Positions 12,005 to 26,100 of a stretch of DNA of 64,000 nucleotides are shown here, piece after piece. Position 1 is the stretch's first letter; each line of letters opens with the position of its first letter. The stretch lies in assembly GCF_018143015.1 (NCBI RefSeq), contig NC_054740.1, positions 53,254,779-53,318,778 of the forward strand. Direction: 5' to 3'. Position numbers and translations under genes: made by a program. This stretch comes from Lytechinus variegatus (Eukaryota; Echinodermata; Echinoidea; Temnopleuroida; Toxopneustidae). The notes under the pieces were generated by a model. The model was given only the letters and a program-made list of their open reading frames with translations. It ran no database searches and was not told the origin of the DNA.

Positions 12005-12580
12005 TAAAGAAATCACAAGAATAAACCATATATCCTTGATATAGCCAACCTTTGAATGTTGCCTATTATTTTCATAAGAAATACTCTGCATATTCACAAG
12101 TAGTAGTATATTCAGCATACATGTATTTATAACTCATTGTATCGTAAGTTTATAGGGGGCTTGATAAAGAATGGGGAATTTTTCAAGTTAGTGTTAATTT
12201 TGTTTTGGTATACGTTATTAGATTTGCATTTATCTGAATCATGGTACTGGTACTTTTTAAATAGGAATTCATTCATTGTTATTTTATCTTATATTTAGAA
12301 CAAAAAGAAGTTATTGAATTGTGGAGAGGGTTATATACGAATCTGCATGTTTTTAATTTTTTAAATCAATTCTCAAGTTTCGACCATTCATAAATCACAA
12401 TGAATCACCTGTGAATCTACTACTATGTTAAAGAAATGAAAATACATTGTGCCTTGTACCAGTGTATTCACTAATAGCTACAGTGTGCAATTTGGGTATT
12501 GGTATTGCGTTTTTGAATAGGTACTTCGTAAATTCTCCATAGTATATCTATGGCAATTACTTCAACTTGGGCAATCCATA

Positions 12581-12817
12581 TTATACAACTCCCAAGAATG
12601 TTTTGTAATCTGATTGGTCCAAATCAGATCACATGATATCTAGCAAATTGCACTATAGCATCCAAAATGCACTATCCTACTCTCTGACGTCATACCAAAT
12701 GCACTATCCTGCACTTATCCTGCACTCTGACGTCAGAGTGCAGGATAGTGCGAGGTCTGCACTAAATTCTAGATCTAGAATTTAGATCAAATATAGCATT
12801 CAGGGCAACTCAGTTTA
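12581..12817 (+). repeat. CRE-palindrome repeat, copy 1
   Basis: Begins TTATACAACTCCCAAGAATG and ends near GGCAACTCAG. It holds two full CRE octamers TGACGTCA (12685-12692, 12728-12735), the second in the centre of a long palindrome around GTGCAGGATAGTGC. It matches the copy at 38299-38482 along its length. Confidence 0.75.
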
Positions 12818-13356
12818 CTGATACCATTTACTGATAATGCTTCATTGGATTTCTTTGAACAATTGAAATAGCATTTTTAACAATGATTCTGTTAATCGCA
12901 GTATTAGTGTAGGACTTGATTAAAAGGCCACGATTGAATTATTTTCATAAAACTGCAGTTTCCATGTAGTTTTCATTATCAGTGTAAAGGTTATGCTCGA
13001 GTACGTTGGGGGGGGGTGACATGGCACGACTTGCTCCTGCGACATTTGCTGCGGTCTTGACGTAGCAGAGGGCATCGTGTTAGAGTTCGGATTGTAATAA
13101 GAGTTTTTGCTTCAGAATGTTAAGATAAGGATTAGGTTATTGAGTTGTTTTTTTTTTTTAGTTTTTGAGTTAAGGATTTATGTTTGGCTTAATTATAACA
13201 GGCAGATTTTCCATCGGAGCAATTGTCGCCAGAGCAAATGCCATGGAACTGCTGGGGGAGGAGGTTGGTTGGGGTGAAGAAAGAGGTCGCTGTTTCATAC
13301 AATTAAAAAAAGATAGCGCTTGCTTTAATTAGCTACGTTCCAAAAATTTAGAACCT

Positions 13357-13522
13357 GGTGGGTGTTTCATAAAGCTGTTCGTAAGATAAGAACGACTGGT
13401 GATCCTTTCTTTTGGTATAAATGGTGTACATATAGGCGATGGTTTAGCGCGTAAGAAAGGATCACCAGTCATTCGTAAAGTCGCTCTTAACTTACGAACA
13501 GCTTTATGAAACGGCCCCCAGG
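13357..13522. repeat. MITE with GTTTCATAAAGC ends
   Basis: Inverted ends TTTCATAAAGCTGTTCGTAA (left) and TTACGAACAGCTTTATGAAA (right), with further pairing of GGATCACCAGTC. About 165 bp, non-coding. Confidence 0.75.
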
Positions 13523-13802
13523 CCAATAATACGTTGAATTGGGGCCAGTTATGTATTCATGAGGTCATATCTTGGGGGCCCCATGGACCGATTCCCACCA
13601 TATTTTTGGTTGTGTGGGTTTTTCATTATGCTCCACCGAAATATGGTATCAAAAATGTTGAAAAAAAATTGGGACGTCATCACTTTGGTACTCCTACTAA
13701 TGTTCACAGCTTAGCAAATTTTCATCATGTGCATACCGATTTCACTAAAATTTATACCATAGATAGGATACATGTATGTTTGGTCACATGCCCGAATACC
13801 AC

Positions 13803-14346
13803 CCTGGGGGGGGGCTTCTTACATTGACGAGTGGATGCCATGCACAGCCCAAAAAACATGTAAAAAGGATGTCTTTTCCAAGATTGGCACATTACGTACG
13901 TAACGTAATAAGGGTGTCAAAAACAAAATAACGAAAAAAAATTTTTTTCGCTAGGAAGGCTACGTGTTAAGGGTTAAATTTGCGAGGGTATAAATAAGTA
14001 AGAGTAAATTGCGCCCCAAAATACGTGTTTAGTAGGTGTGGGAGGTGGGGCTCTACGGGCTGTACTAAACCCAATGATGTAGATAAAGGCAAGACTGACA
14101 ACCGACGTCTGTGACATAATTGAAATATTGCAGTACTTGTTTAAGGGTTCAATTCAGGGAATACTTGACAATTGTATCGATTTGTTTCCAATACGTGTTA
14201 TAGTTAAGGATGGGGTTTCACACGCCAATCCTTGTAAAGGGTTGCATTTTCAGAATATGGAAAATATGTGTTTAGGATGCTTTTTGAGACCCCATGGTCG
14301 TGCATGGTATCCACTCGTCAAAGGAAGTGCCCCCCCCCCCCTCCGG
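13803..14346. repeat. Poly-G/poly-C-ended fold-back element, intact copy
   Basis: The left end GGGGGGGCTTCTTACATTGA leads into GACGAGTGGATGCCATGCA, and the right end has TGCATGGTATCCACTCGTC followed by poly-C. The same element at 60449-61549 carries an extra insertion, so this copy serves as the empty-site reference. Confidence 0.72.
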
Positions 14347-14399
14347 GCTCACATGATGCTATTTGAACCGATCAATCACTGTACAAGCTTTGGGATATA

Positions 14400-14980
14400 A
14401 TAAAGAATAACCTGATTTTTGCTTTCTTCTGAATGATGATCTGTAGATAATATTAGTCAACAGCCAATATTTGAATAGATATAAGAGTGGAATTTGCACC
14501 CTCCCTCTGCAGCATAGAGAAATAGCCCAGACTGTTAAGGAATAATATAACACTTCTCTGTAATATGAACTATCATACAGATACATGCCTCCAACTACAA
14601 AACACAAAACAATGAACTTAAAAAAAACAAAGGACAATTTTTTTTGTTTCGTTTCACATATTTTTTTTAAATCACAAATGTCAATAGAACTTCTTTTGCA
14701 ATACATTGACAATGGAGCTGTAATGCACATAATATGAAAGGCAAATTCAATGATTTATATCACATGGTACATGTATAGCTTTCAGAAACTGTATATCATG
14801 CAATGCAGTAAAATGTTTTTTTCTGATAAAAACTGAGAAAAAAAATAGCACATACAGAATGCTTCTCCAATGATTTAATGGAACATAATTTTCTGATTAA
14901 TCGATGGTAAAATAAACCAACATGAAATTGTCTCAAAAGTTAAGAGGAGTATTATTTAATTTTATTTTAAATAGACATGA
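14400..14980. other. Intergenic, nothing recognised
   Basis: AT-rich DNA with short homopolymers. The longest frame (14359-14730 on minus) shows no family features and no splice context. Confidence 0.5.
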
Positions 14981-15140
14981 CAGCTAATAGAGCAGTGGTC
15001 TTGGAATTCAGGTGATGCAGTTGTGGTACCAAGTCTGTGTGCTAGTGCCCTACATGGTCCCTCGGAGAGGACCTTACACCTTCAGTACTCTGGTTACGAC
15101 TAAGCATTCATGCTTTCTTATAGGCACTAACCATTCTACC
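14981..15140 (+). repeat. Degenerate tRNA-derived SINE
   Basis: AGAGCAGTGGTCTTGGAATTC and GTGGTACCAAGTCTG mimic boxes A and B. They are followed by TGCTAGTGCCCTACATGGTC and CTCGGAGAGGACCTTACACC, a typical SINE body. Confidence 0.5.
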
Positions 15141-16667
15141 AATATGACAGAAGCCAATCAGGAGCTGTCTTTCATAGGACCAATCAGCAGCCATCTTTAA
15201 CAAAGGCTTTACACATACATATTAATAACAGACAATGCAGAGCGGGAGACATCATCGTTTTGATTGGTAAATTATTATAAATTTGTGCCCAAGCAATGAG
15301 CGATGGTAAATTGAAATGAGATTTTACAAAAATGATAAAAGATTATCATTGCAAGATCACATTACTAATTGTAGCATGAGCTATTATACTTAGCACAGTG
15401 AAAGAGTATAATGGCGAATATCACATATTTCTAGTGTATGCCAATAACTGACATGCTTATTTATCAATCTTGTGTACAGGCAAACAAATTAATGTTCATT
15501 CCAAGTAAAAACATGACCAAACTCAAATTAAGAGAACATGTATGATGTCATACATATCTAAACTACACATGTGCATGTAAGTGTATGGTGTGATAATCAT
15601 AAATTGACACAATAGGATCAGTACAAGCTTAAAATTATGCAGTGTTTTTTTATATTTGCTAATTTCACAAGTCAAACATACAAAATGGCAACTTCTATAC
15701 AGATCATCGCTGCACTTGGTAACAAAAATGAAATCCAAATACGACACCTCATGAAAATGCAGGCCCAGAAAGAAATGGTATCTCTTTAAAGTTGAGAAAT
15801 GTATTTGCACTCCACAAGCCGGGTATAGTGCATCTCACAATGAGCAGTGTGTAAGACAGTTTGGTTTCCTCTGATAGCTGGATATAAGCCAGGGAAAATA
15901 GATATATATTTTTTTTATTTGGGCTAATTTTCTGACTCCCATTCATTACAAATTACCTTTAGCAATGTCATCAATTTACAAAAAGCCTGCAGAAACCAGA
16001 AGGCAAAAGCTGGCCAGGTAACAACGAAATTGATTGTGAAAAGATGAAAGTCTATTTATGTATTTATTCATAGATGTTTCTTTTTACATGCAAATATTTA
16101 GTGGCAAATCGACATTAGCATCTGAGTATTTTCTTCCTGAATATAAGTCATACACGTATAGCAATATTAGATTAAAAGAATGAAACTTGTCAAAGAGTGT
16201 CCAATTTACGTAAATCTAGAAAAACGAAATGATGTTTGTGCGTGTCCAATGAAGATGTTTTTCCAATCATTTTGGGCACTTTTGAGAGAAATTCCTGGAT
16301 AGACATTTCACATTAGATATGCTCATGTGTATAAGCAACATTATCCCAAGTTTAACTCAATTTGATGATGCGATTCATATATTCTTATAATCAACTTCTT
16401 TCCATGCTCAAACATGGTCAGATACCATAGACTAAATATTATGCATGTACGTACATACGTAAATGGACATTACTAATGTGAATATAGAGGGTGTTAATGC
16501 TGTCTTGCATCACTTTATTGAACAGAATACAATAATGTAACGAACAGTAGGGCTTATATAAAAATAACAATTCAGAATTTCAGGTACATTTTATTCATGG
16601 AATCAAACAGAGAACCCAGAACAAGGTCGCATACAACTGACACAGGCAGGGCATATTCAACATAACG
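15141..16667. other. Intergenic AT-rich sequence
   Basis: I find no supported gene, RNA or element. Small ORFs are random in composition. Confidence 0.5.
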
Positions 16668-16992
16668 GCCCGTGTTCTGAACTCAGGTTGAAATTAAACC
16701 CTGGTTTAAAGTTGTGATTTATAGCTATGGAGTGCCAATTGGGGCACAAATCCCTAACAGTACACATCCACTTTATTCATTCATATGACACCCAAATTGT
16801 TCATAGTTGTCTGGGAACGATAACGGAAGTATTTTGAACTATTTTTTCTCTTCATTACGAGAGCAAATGGAAACAAGATAGCAAACAATAAGAAATACAC
16901 AATATAAGTCGATTTTGGAATTTTTGACTCCCCATGATTTTAGCACAGAGTTAGATCATGGCCTAAGTTAAACCTGGCTTCAGAATATGGAG
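16668..16992. repeat. Fold-back element of the GGCCCGTGTTC family
   Basis: Left end CGGCCCGTGTTCTGAACTCA with TTAAACCCTGG; right end AAGTTAAACCTGGCTTCAGA, inverted. It shares AGATCATGG with the element at 3434-3690. Confidence 0.6.
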
Positions 16993-18470
16993 CAAAGTAT
17001 TAAAAAGGAACATAAAGTACCAGAGGAGTTACTGAAAAGAAAATATATTATAATCAACTGAAGTGACTCAAGATGGAAAATTGGATGAAAGTTTAATCTT
17101 AATACAGGTGAATGTTTCCTTGTCAAATCTCTGAGGAACACAAAAATGTGTTCAACTTGGGTAAAATTCAACTTATAGAAGGCCAGTCTATGCAGACTTA
17201 AAGTGATATGTGTGTCAGTAGAATGAGATTTATGACCAGCAGCCATTTTGTAATGTCACTGAAAATTGCCTTATGGTTAAGTCGTTCTACCACTGGCCTG
17301 ACAGTTGCTGGAGGCAAAGCCGAACTTGGCCAAAGAATTCATCGCTTGTACATCAAGTTTGTTTTCTCCCAAAGAAATCCCTGTAACAGGTATTTCCATT
17401 GCTTTTCACCAAGTCTGGGTCAGTGATTAATAATCCACTCCCAAATAAAGCTGACACCTTTACTTCTTTAACTGTATATACATTGTAAATACTGCATGGT
17501 TTTGCCAATTATATTGCTTTTGTTAACAAACATCAAATGGGGTCCATATATGATTTAATCACCATTGACAATGCCTATAACATAGGGAAGGCACATAGAG
17601 CACATTCAACAGCTTCTACATCTTGCCACATTTCAACATACATCTACTGCATATTTACATAGTCTATGTACATGTCTATTTACATCTGTATGTACAATAA
17701 TATATATGTATATACAACATGGGTCAGATTACTGCCAATTCCGAAATTAAAAAAAAATACCAATAAAATCATGCTAACGTTTTTAAAAGGAAAAAAAGGG
17801 AAATGGAAATACATGTACACAATTCAAAATTTCAGTACTTTTTATTCTTAAGGATAATCACAATTTATCTAATAAGAATTCAATGAATCTAATCTCTTTC
17901 CATTTTACCTGCATTTGTACTTGGAAATTCCTAGCCTGCAGAAAAAAGGAAAAAAATAATCCCCTTGCAAAAGTTTAGACTGGTCGATGAATTTCAATAA
18001 AATTCAATCAAAGTAGTGATTTTTTTTTTATTGAAGAAGAGTATTATTTGATTTTAAATACAGTAAATGTAAGCCAGAGTGATTAATCAAATGATTATGA
18101 AGTGCTATATGAACTAGAAAAAAAACACTAATATCATCATTATACTTATTTCAAATGTTGAATTGTCATAATTTTTGCATGTTAATCAATGCCTTCCTTC
18201 TTCTGAAATGACATCATGGATGATATACATTTATAATAAGATGTTTTTTTCCCCTGAAAATAAATATAATTTTCTGAATACATAGTTTAACTCATGTTCG
18301 TACTCATCTAAAAGACAAACTTTTGGAAGTGTCATTTATGTTGGGTTCAGATTTGTCGTCAGAGACTGTAAAAGAGGAAGAATTTTTACTTTCAAATCTC
18401 CCTCGACACTTGACTATGATAAATATAGGCAATGAATAATCAGTCAAAATACCCCCCCACCCCCATAAGC
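16993..18470. other. Intergenic, downstream of the PHF20-like gene (3' side)
   Basis: AT-rich sequence containing short (TATG)/(TACA) runs near 17640-17710. Part may be 3' UTR of the minus-strand gene, but no poly(A) signal could be assigned with confidence. Confidence 0.4.
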
Positions 18471-18473
18471 TGG

Positions 18474-18835
18474 GGTCTGTTTCACAAAACTTATGACAAA
18501 ATGTTCACCGATATTCCTAGTTGCATGGGGTGTATAACGCATCAACTCACTGCTCAGATCACGCTCCGGGGAATGCACACTATTGCGAAGTCGTCAATGA
18601 GATTATGCCTTGCATACCATATGAACATTTGACGTTTAAGCGTGACTTTAAGTCGCACTTAAATGTTCATTTGCGTCCGTATAAAAAGCATCACCGCATT
18701 AGTCAAATAATGCTAAAAGGACGCACACTACTTCATATTAATTAATAAGATTGCGCGCTACATACCATGTGCGAGTCAGCACTAAGCATGACTTTTTAAA
18801 GTCACACTGAATTCTTTGTGAAACTCTCCCCCTGG
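18474..18835. repeat. Probable MITE with TTTCACAAA ends
   Basis: Left GGTCTGTTTCACAAAAC and right TTTGTGAAACTCTCCCC are inverted. Inside, GTGACTTTAAGTC and related words pair. Weakly supported beyond the ends. Confidence 0.45.
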
Positions 18836-19278
18836 TTTCCATGTTGATGGAATATAACAAAAACAGATCAAATGAATACAGGCAAATATAGTTTCTCATG
18901 AAGCCAGGGCTATCAGCCAACTAAGTTCTACCACAGGTCATGAAAATGAGAAATTAGCACAATCTATTCAAGCTATTGAACATCGATATCAATACATTTT
19001 ACATGGATAGGGCTACAATGTGCTCGTTTGAAGCCAAAAAGGTCAAAAATTCAAGCGTACACAAAGTTTCACATTGTTTTCTATTACTTGTCTGCGTGTG
19101 CATTGTGTTGGTATGTCCTATATACTATTAATTGTGTCCTTGGAGTATTTTTCATTTGCCTCATGGTCGTGCTTGCAGCAGTGCAAGGCAAGCCCCATCA
19201 AGCTTATGAATAGCCATGCTCTATGAGGACCAAGGAAAAGGTGGTAAATCAGAAAACGGAGACTGGTAACCTATCTTT

Positions 19279-19834
19279 TCACAATGCTACAATGTTATTG
19301 ATACGTTCCAAGTCGCCAAGAAGGGTTTGCATCTTGGTCTTGAGGAAAGTGTCGTTCATGGTAGCTAGACCTCGGATGTCAGGGCTCAGACCCGGTAGCT
19401 CTGCAAACTGCTGCTCAAGAGCTGAAAGGAAGATAGATACAAATCAAATTTATGAGTGATTCCAATATTGTATAGCATGGTCATCAACGATTCTCAAATC
19501 ATCATCCCCAATGCCATTTTCCTAAAATATTTCACCCATTCTCTTCCTGTTATTTTGTTCATCATCATCATTATCATCACCGCCGCCGTTGTCATCATCA
19601 TCATCCACAATCATCAACAAATAAAATTTAATAGTGATTCAAATATTGTATAGCATGGTCTTCAACAATAATTCCCATTACATCATCCCCAATGCCATTT
19701 TCCTTAAGTACTTCACCCATTCTCTTCCTGTTATTTTGGTCATCATCATCATCACCGCCGCCATTGTCATCATCATCACCACCATCATCATCATCACCAC
19801 CATCATAATCATAATAATCATCATCATCACCACC

Positions 19835-19866
<32 letters not shown>

Positions 19867-20140
19867 CATCACCACCATCATCATCACCATCATTATCATC
19901 TTCATCATCATCACCCCCCCACCACCACCACCTCCCTACCAACCACTTACCATTTGCCTCTTCTTCTATGATATCCATCCTCTTCTCCAGCTCGGCTTCT
20001 AAGTATTCAATGTGTTCCCTCAGGTTCTTCTTGCATACACTCAGCGGTACCTTGATGATTTTCAGTGACCCCTTAATCTCGATCTCCTCTTTAACAGGAC
20101 TTTCCTCTTTGGTGGCTGGTACTGGGACATCTGACACATT
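19279..20140 (-). CDS. PHF20-like exons 17-18: C-terminal coiled coil and stop (residues 2432-2541)
   Basis: Exon 17 (20140-19951) encodes SVCKKNLREHIEYLEAELEK and RMDIIEEEAN, a heptad-patterned helix that matches the C-terminus of PHF20. Exon 18 (19421-19279) encodes LEQQFAELPGLSPDIRGL and LLGDLERINNIVAL before TGA. The intron between holds a duplicated block and (GAT)n microsatellites. Confidence 0.88.
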
Positions 20141-23100
20141 CTATAAAAAAAATGTAAGAAAGTTGCAACACAGGGGTCAGATTAACTTTTCATTGAATTC
20201 TGATGAAACTGATGAATAAGCTTCAGCATTTCCTGTTTCTACATGCACACATGCAACAGATCATTTGTACCTTACTGGATGAAGTTCTTAGAATGCTTAA
20301 GTGGCAGTATGCTCAGGTTAAATATTAATAATAAGCCAAGATATTAAAAGTCTTCACCTTGTATATTCAGGAAGAAGACCTTAAAGCCAGTTATATCCCA
20401 ATTACTGGCCTAATTTCAAGCATGTTTCCATTCACATTACACTGAAAGTGTTTGAGAAATTTTTGCTGGGGTAAAGAACAATACAAAATCTTACCTGGAC
20501 AGATGTCCATACACCACTCCCACCCGAAATCGCTTCAGGGTTGATTGATTGGTTGGAGTAGCCCGACGTTGATGGTTGGTCTTCGACTTCCATGGGAACA
20601 GGAGGGGCCACTCTGCTCATCCCCAATGGACCAAGGGCTCGGACATCGGGTGTGACAAATGCTTGGTTATCACCACCAGGCCCAACTACATTTGGCAAGA
20701 GCAATCCTCCAGGATCAACACCAGATGCCGTGGCCATCTCCTTGTTAGCAGGATCCAATGACATGGTTGGGGCATCTACTGTCCCAAAAGCACTGGTGTC
20801 AGGAGTGGGATGCAGCGATTCTGAAGGTACTGAAGGACCAACAAGAGTCGCACTATCACCCGCTGCTAGATTTTCTGCTGTATTTGCTTGAACTCCCTCC
20901 ATATTGGAAGATGCAACACATGGGTTGGTGTTTGGTGGAACACCCGTTTCCACGCAAGAGTCAGCAGGGATAGCGTCAGTGTCATCTTGCGCTTCGGGCA
21001 ACGAATCTTTACTCTTCTGTATATCTGCATATGATTTTTTCTGGTTTGTGTCTTCAGGTTTGGCATTATTATTTGTCTGTACTTCTGGGTCCATCACCTC
21101 AGGATTTGGAAAGTCCTGATTAGAAGGATCTTCTACTGCCTTGGTATCTTCTACTGCAGGTTGGACATCACTCACACTATCAAGAGTCACTCCTTCAGGT
21201 GCTTTAACATCTCTTATTTGTTCACTGTCAGGTCGTGTGATGCAATCCTTCTTTTCAGTTTCCTTGTCACTTTCTGAACTAGCAACATTCACGTTCAATG
21301 GACTGGCCCCTTCCTTCTGACTTTGTTCATTTGTAACATTTACATCTGGAGAAACTTCAGTTACTTTTGATATACGAACAACAGTTCCTTCAGGCTTCGA
21401 TGTGGCAGCAACAGCACCGTCGTCTACACTAGCATCAGCTGATACTGATTCTGGAGTAGCCTCAGTTTCAGTTGACTGCCCTTCCACAATTACTGCTGAT
21501 GTTGGTGGTGCAGCAATGGAGTCATCAGCACCTACTTGATCTCGAGCTATTACCGATTCTGCAGAAGCCTCACTTAATGCTGACTCCGCTACTAGGGTTC
21601 CTTCATGTTCTACAATTGGAGCTACCGAGTCACCATTAACTTGTTCTTCAGTCACAACTAAATTTGAAGAAGGCTCACTTGTTGTTGGTTGACTCTCTGA
21701 GGTTCCTTCAGGTTTTGTTGTTGGAGCAACTGAGCCATCATCTACTTGAGCATCAGCCACTGCCGATTCTGGTGTAGCCTCATCTTTTGTTGATTGATGA
21801 GCAACAGTTTCTTTGGATTTTGATTCTGGAGCAACTGATTCAGTTGATCCAAGATCTCTAGCATCTACTACTTCTGGGATGGTATTCACTTCAGTAGTCA
21901 TCAAAGGAGGCTCCTTGACAGGAACAGTGTCCAATTGAGATCCAGACTCAGAAGATGATGGACCACTTTCAGGTACTTCTGAAATGTCCATACTCTCATC
22001 CTCCTCCTTTGTTTCTGTTCCCGAAGTCCGACGTAACACTTCTTTGCATTTCTCGGGCTTTGCATCTGCTTCATCCAAATCCATTGAACTCTCTGTATCA
22101 AGACTGCTTTCATCTTGGGGTAAGGGGCTCCGTCTGTGTGTTTCTTCTCTCCTGTCATTGTGAGTAAGTGGCTGAAACCGCATCATACCAGCTGCCTCTA
22201 ACTGTTCCTGGCTGGGGCCAGCAGATGTTGACGGGATGTCACTGATGTCCACAATCGCTGGCTCTTTTGCTGACGACCTGTCCGCACCTGATGACATCAC
22301 AAATTTGACTGAGGGAGGCTCAAAATCTTCACTCTGGCTCTGCTGAATCACTGGTGTCTTTGGAATGTTAGCCGAAGAAACCTCACCAACATCACCAGCA
22401 TTGAATGATGAAGATGATGAAGATGCTCCATCTATTCCTGGTGTCATAACAGCAGAAGGATCCATTCTTGGTGCCATAACAGCTGAAGCATCCATTCCGA
22501 GAGTATGTCCTGGTGCATTCTTGACCTCCATTCCACCCACAACGTTTCCAAGCGCTCCCATCCCGACATCTACCACTTCCCCCTGCGCGACGCTAGTCAG
22601 TCCACCCATCTCCACATCCCCTAGATTCTGGTCTTCCTTCAAGAGGCTTCCGTCAATCATGGATGATGCAGACGAGTCAAGTCCAACCTCACAAGGCAAA
22701 GCCAAGTTTGCCAACGTGGCCATTTCCAGGTCACCACTCATGGCCATGATTCTTGCGATCTGCTCCGTCTCTTGCGGCGTCAAGCTCGCCTCTGGGTCCA
22801 AGCTCCCATCAATACTCAGGGAGTCTTTGAACTCGGACAAGGCAGGATCCAGGGTGGGACTCAAGCTGGATTCTAGACCTGGATTGGCAAGAGGGTCTGG
22901 CTTTGGTGTCTCTGGTACCTTGGGTTTTAACCAGGATCTAGCCCACAGTTTCATGGCAGGATGGTCATCAGTTCTGTGGAAGAAAGGAAAAAATGGTCAA
23001 ACAAAATCAAACGAACATTACTTAAGTGTGTACACTCAACTGAGGTGATTCTTTCCTGTCAGATTTTGAAATTAAAACAAAAAGAAAAGCAGGAGAAACC

Positions 23101-26100
23101 ACATGGCTCTGTATCTTCTAGATTGCCCAACTACCATTTCTTCAGAGTCTCCAGGGTGTTTTTTCATGTATATTCATTTTAAAAAATGCCCTGACTTTCC
23201 AGAAATGTCCCATCCAGTATGATAATCCAACTAATGTGTCCAGACTCCAGGACAAATTTATGCGTCTATGTGTAATAGACACTAATCTCCATATGACCTT
23301 AAGGCAAATCCACAATCGCTTTAAATGGGAGGGGGAGGGATTGAGGTTTATGAAAAGAAAACTTAGTGATTGACTCACTGAAGAATATGGAGCTTCTCCC
23401 GGAGTCCTCTCAGGACCTCGTTGATGACGTGCATCTCGCCGATGAGACGGTTGGTGGCTGCAAGGTTGTGAGACGCCTCCTTCATATGTTCCTTGGGAGC
23501 GAAGGAAAAGGATGCCAAGTCCCCATCATCCAGCCATTTCTGGCCATAGCGGTACTTGGCACTCACTCTCTGGTCTGAAGAACAGATAAAGAAGATTCAA
23601 GATTCATTAAAACACATGAATGCAGCTGAACAGCTGAATCGACAAATGTATTACAATACAGAGTAAAAAATACCCATGAAATCAACAAGTAAACAAAATT
23701 ACCCCCCCAAAAAAAAAAAAGAAAGAGCATAATTAATTGCAAATATAGATTCAAAATATGGTATCATCATAGTGCATAAGTAATATTTTTGTAAAGCTAT
23801 GATGACATGTATATGTTTTGGAAAAATCATTAACTTCTAGATTTAATAGAGTAAATTTGAATGGTACTTCAATAAGAAATTATAGTGATAATGATAAAGA
23901 GGGAGTTGATATAATGTCATGTTCAAGACAAGAAAGATAAGAAAGCTGTGACATTTTATGCAGTTTCGCTAATTCACAAAACAGTTATTACATATGATAT
24001 AAAACTGATTTCTCACCTCTTGGATTGAAGCAGATGAGACAGACATACTGATCAGGAACAGTGGATTTGGTTAGTCCCACACAGCTACTATGCTGCCAGC
24101 AAAGACAACGTTCACACTAAGAAAAAAAAGAAGAATATTGTTATGAGGTGGGAGTCTTCAGAGCTGGCCCTGTACCACAAAGCTTAGTGCTTGATCTTTG
24201 GGCTGATTTTAATGCTTAATTACATTGATCATCATGTGCATCAATGTACGATCAATCACTAAGCTTTGTGTAAAAGGCTCCTGATGTGCTTAGGAAACGT
24301 CAATTCAAATTAATATAATATAAATATCATACGAACGTTTGAAATTAAGTTTCATGTAATTGATTGTTGAAAAAAATTAATGGCTGCATTTACTGCAAAT
24401 TACAACCATGTCTGTCTTAAAATACAAAAGTAATTTTTTGTAGTTGCATCAAAGAGAGAAATTTTTCTTGAGAGGGAAGACAGGAATAAAAATAAAACAA
24501 CCACCATCATCAACATCATCATGATGATCATCATCATCACCATCATCACTACCACCACCACCACCATGATCATCGTCGTCATCATCATCGTCATCATCAT
24601 CATGAAAATCATAATGATGATGATATGACTTATCTAAGTGCCAAACACACTCCATAGAATGCGTAAGTCACATAAAGACCCGAGAATTAAATAGAAAGGT
24701 GTCGAGACTTTAAGACATAGAGAATGAAAAAGATTAAAAACATAATAATTCTAAACCAACCTGTATCATGAAGCCCTCTTCTGTCTTTCGGTAGCAGATA
24801 CACCTGACGATCTCCCCCTCACCGCTCCCTCTGCCATGACCAGGATCCGATCTCTCAACACTCCTCAGGAGCTGGGACTTCAAGATCGGGGCAGGGTGCC
24901 GAGAATAGTTCTCCTTGAACTGGGAAACAGGAAGAGGCACTGAAACAAAAGAATACAAATAAATAATTTTGGATGACTTGGTCTCTTTTGGTAAATACCG
25001 TGGCACGCATCCGTTTTAAGAGTTGGGACTTCGAGACCAAGGATGGTGCCAAGAATAGTTCTCCTGGAATTGGGAAACAGGATAGGGCACTGAAACAAAA
25101 TAGAAAGAACTGAATGGCTATGATCTCTCCTGATGGAAGGGTTGATGAAATCTAAATTTTGGGATGAATTAACACTTATACAGTGTGAGTCAGATATTTT
25201 TTTTATTACCCATTGTTTAAAGAGGATAATCAATTTTGTTATTAATCTTGCAGGTAGAGTACATGCACTCCTGTTTCTTTTGATACCAAATTTGTTGGGA
25301 TCCTTTTAATGGTTGACTGAACAGGATCGAGTTAAGCTGAATGGTTTGTCCCAACTCCAAACAAGTTTCTTGACTTCATATTCGCACTGCACCTGCAAGC
25401 TAACTTATTCAATTTGGTTTTTGAAATATTTTGTTAGTGATTCCGTTATAAATACCATCATAATCCAGTCTTACTTACTTTCAAATTGGAATTCCTTCTT
25501 CTTTTTCTCCAGGATGTATTCATCAATGTCCTTGTACTTTTGGCTCTTCAGGATACCCATCTTCCCTCCATCCTTCTGCCGCTTCTTCTTTTTCTTTTTC
25601 TTCTCCTTTTCCTTCTTCTTCTTTTTTTTCTTCTTCTTGTCTTTGTGCTTTTTGTGCTTGTCCTTGTGTTTCTTGTGTTTGAGTTTGTCCAACTTTGACA
25701 TGCCTTCTCGCTTTGTGAATCCTCCCGCCTCGGCCTTGGATGAGTCCTTCCGTATCAATGGAATGATTGACGGAATGATGGTGCTGCCTGATTTGGAAGT
25801 CTTTTCAGTCTTTTTAGTAACGTCACTTGTTGCCAACAGGCCTGCCTTTTTAGATGAATCCTTCTTAACTGTTTCTCCACCACCTTCACTTGAAGACCCC
25901 TTCTTTTCCTTAGAACTTTTGTCAGACTTGCTTTTGTCGGATTTGCTCTCGTGTCTCACCCTACCAGTTGCTGACAGAGACTCATTGACTTCCTCTTTCT
26001 TAATCCTTTTCTCTGTCTTTGTAGATGGATGGGACTTTGATGGCTTAGTGGATACATTCTCTTTTGGTGATTTAGTCGACAAGTTTTCCTTTGATGGTTT

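Noticed and set aside
19628..20137. 169-residue minus-strand ORF ending in Asp/Gly-rich sequence
   Set aside because: Only its first 63 codons are exon 17; the rest is intronic (GAT)n read past a clear GTAAGTGG donor.
22365..23048. 227-residue open frame on the + strand
   Set aside because: Antisense of exon 16; no start context, no family match and it crosses a confirmed exon/intron border.
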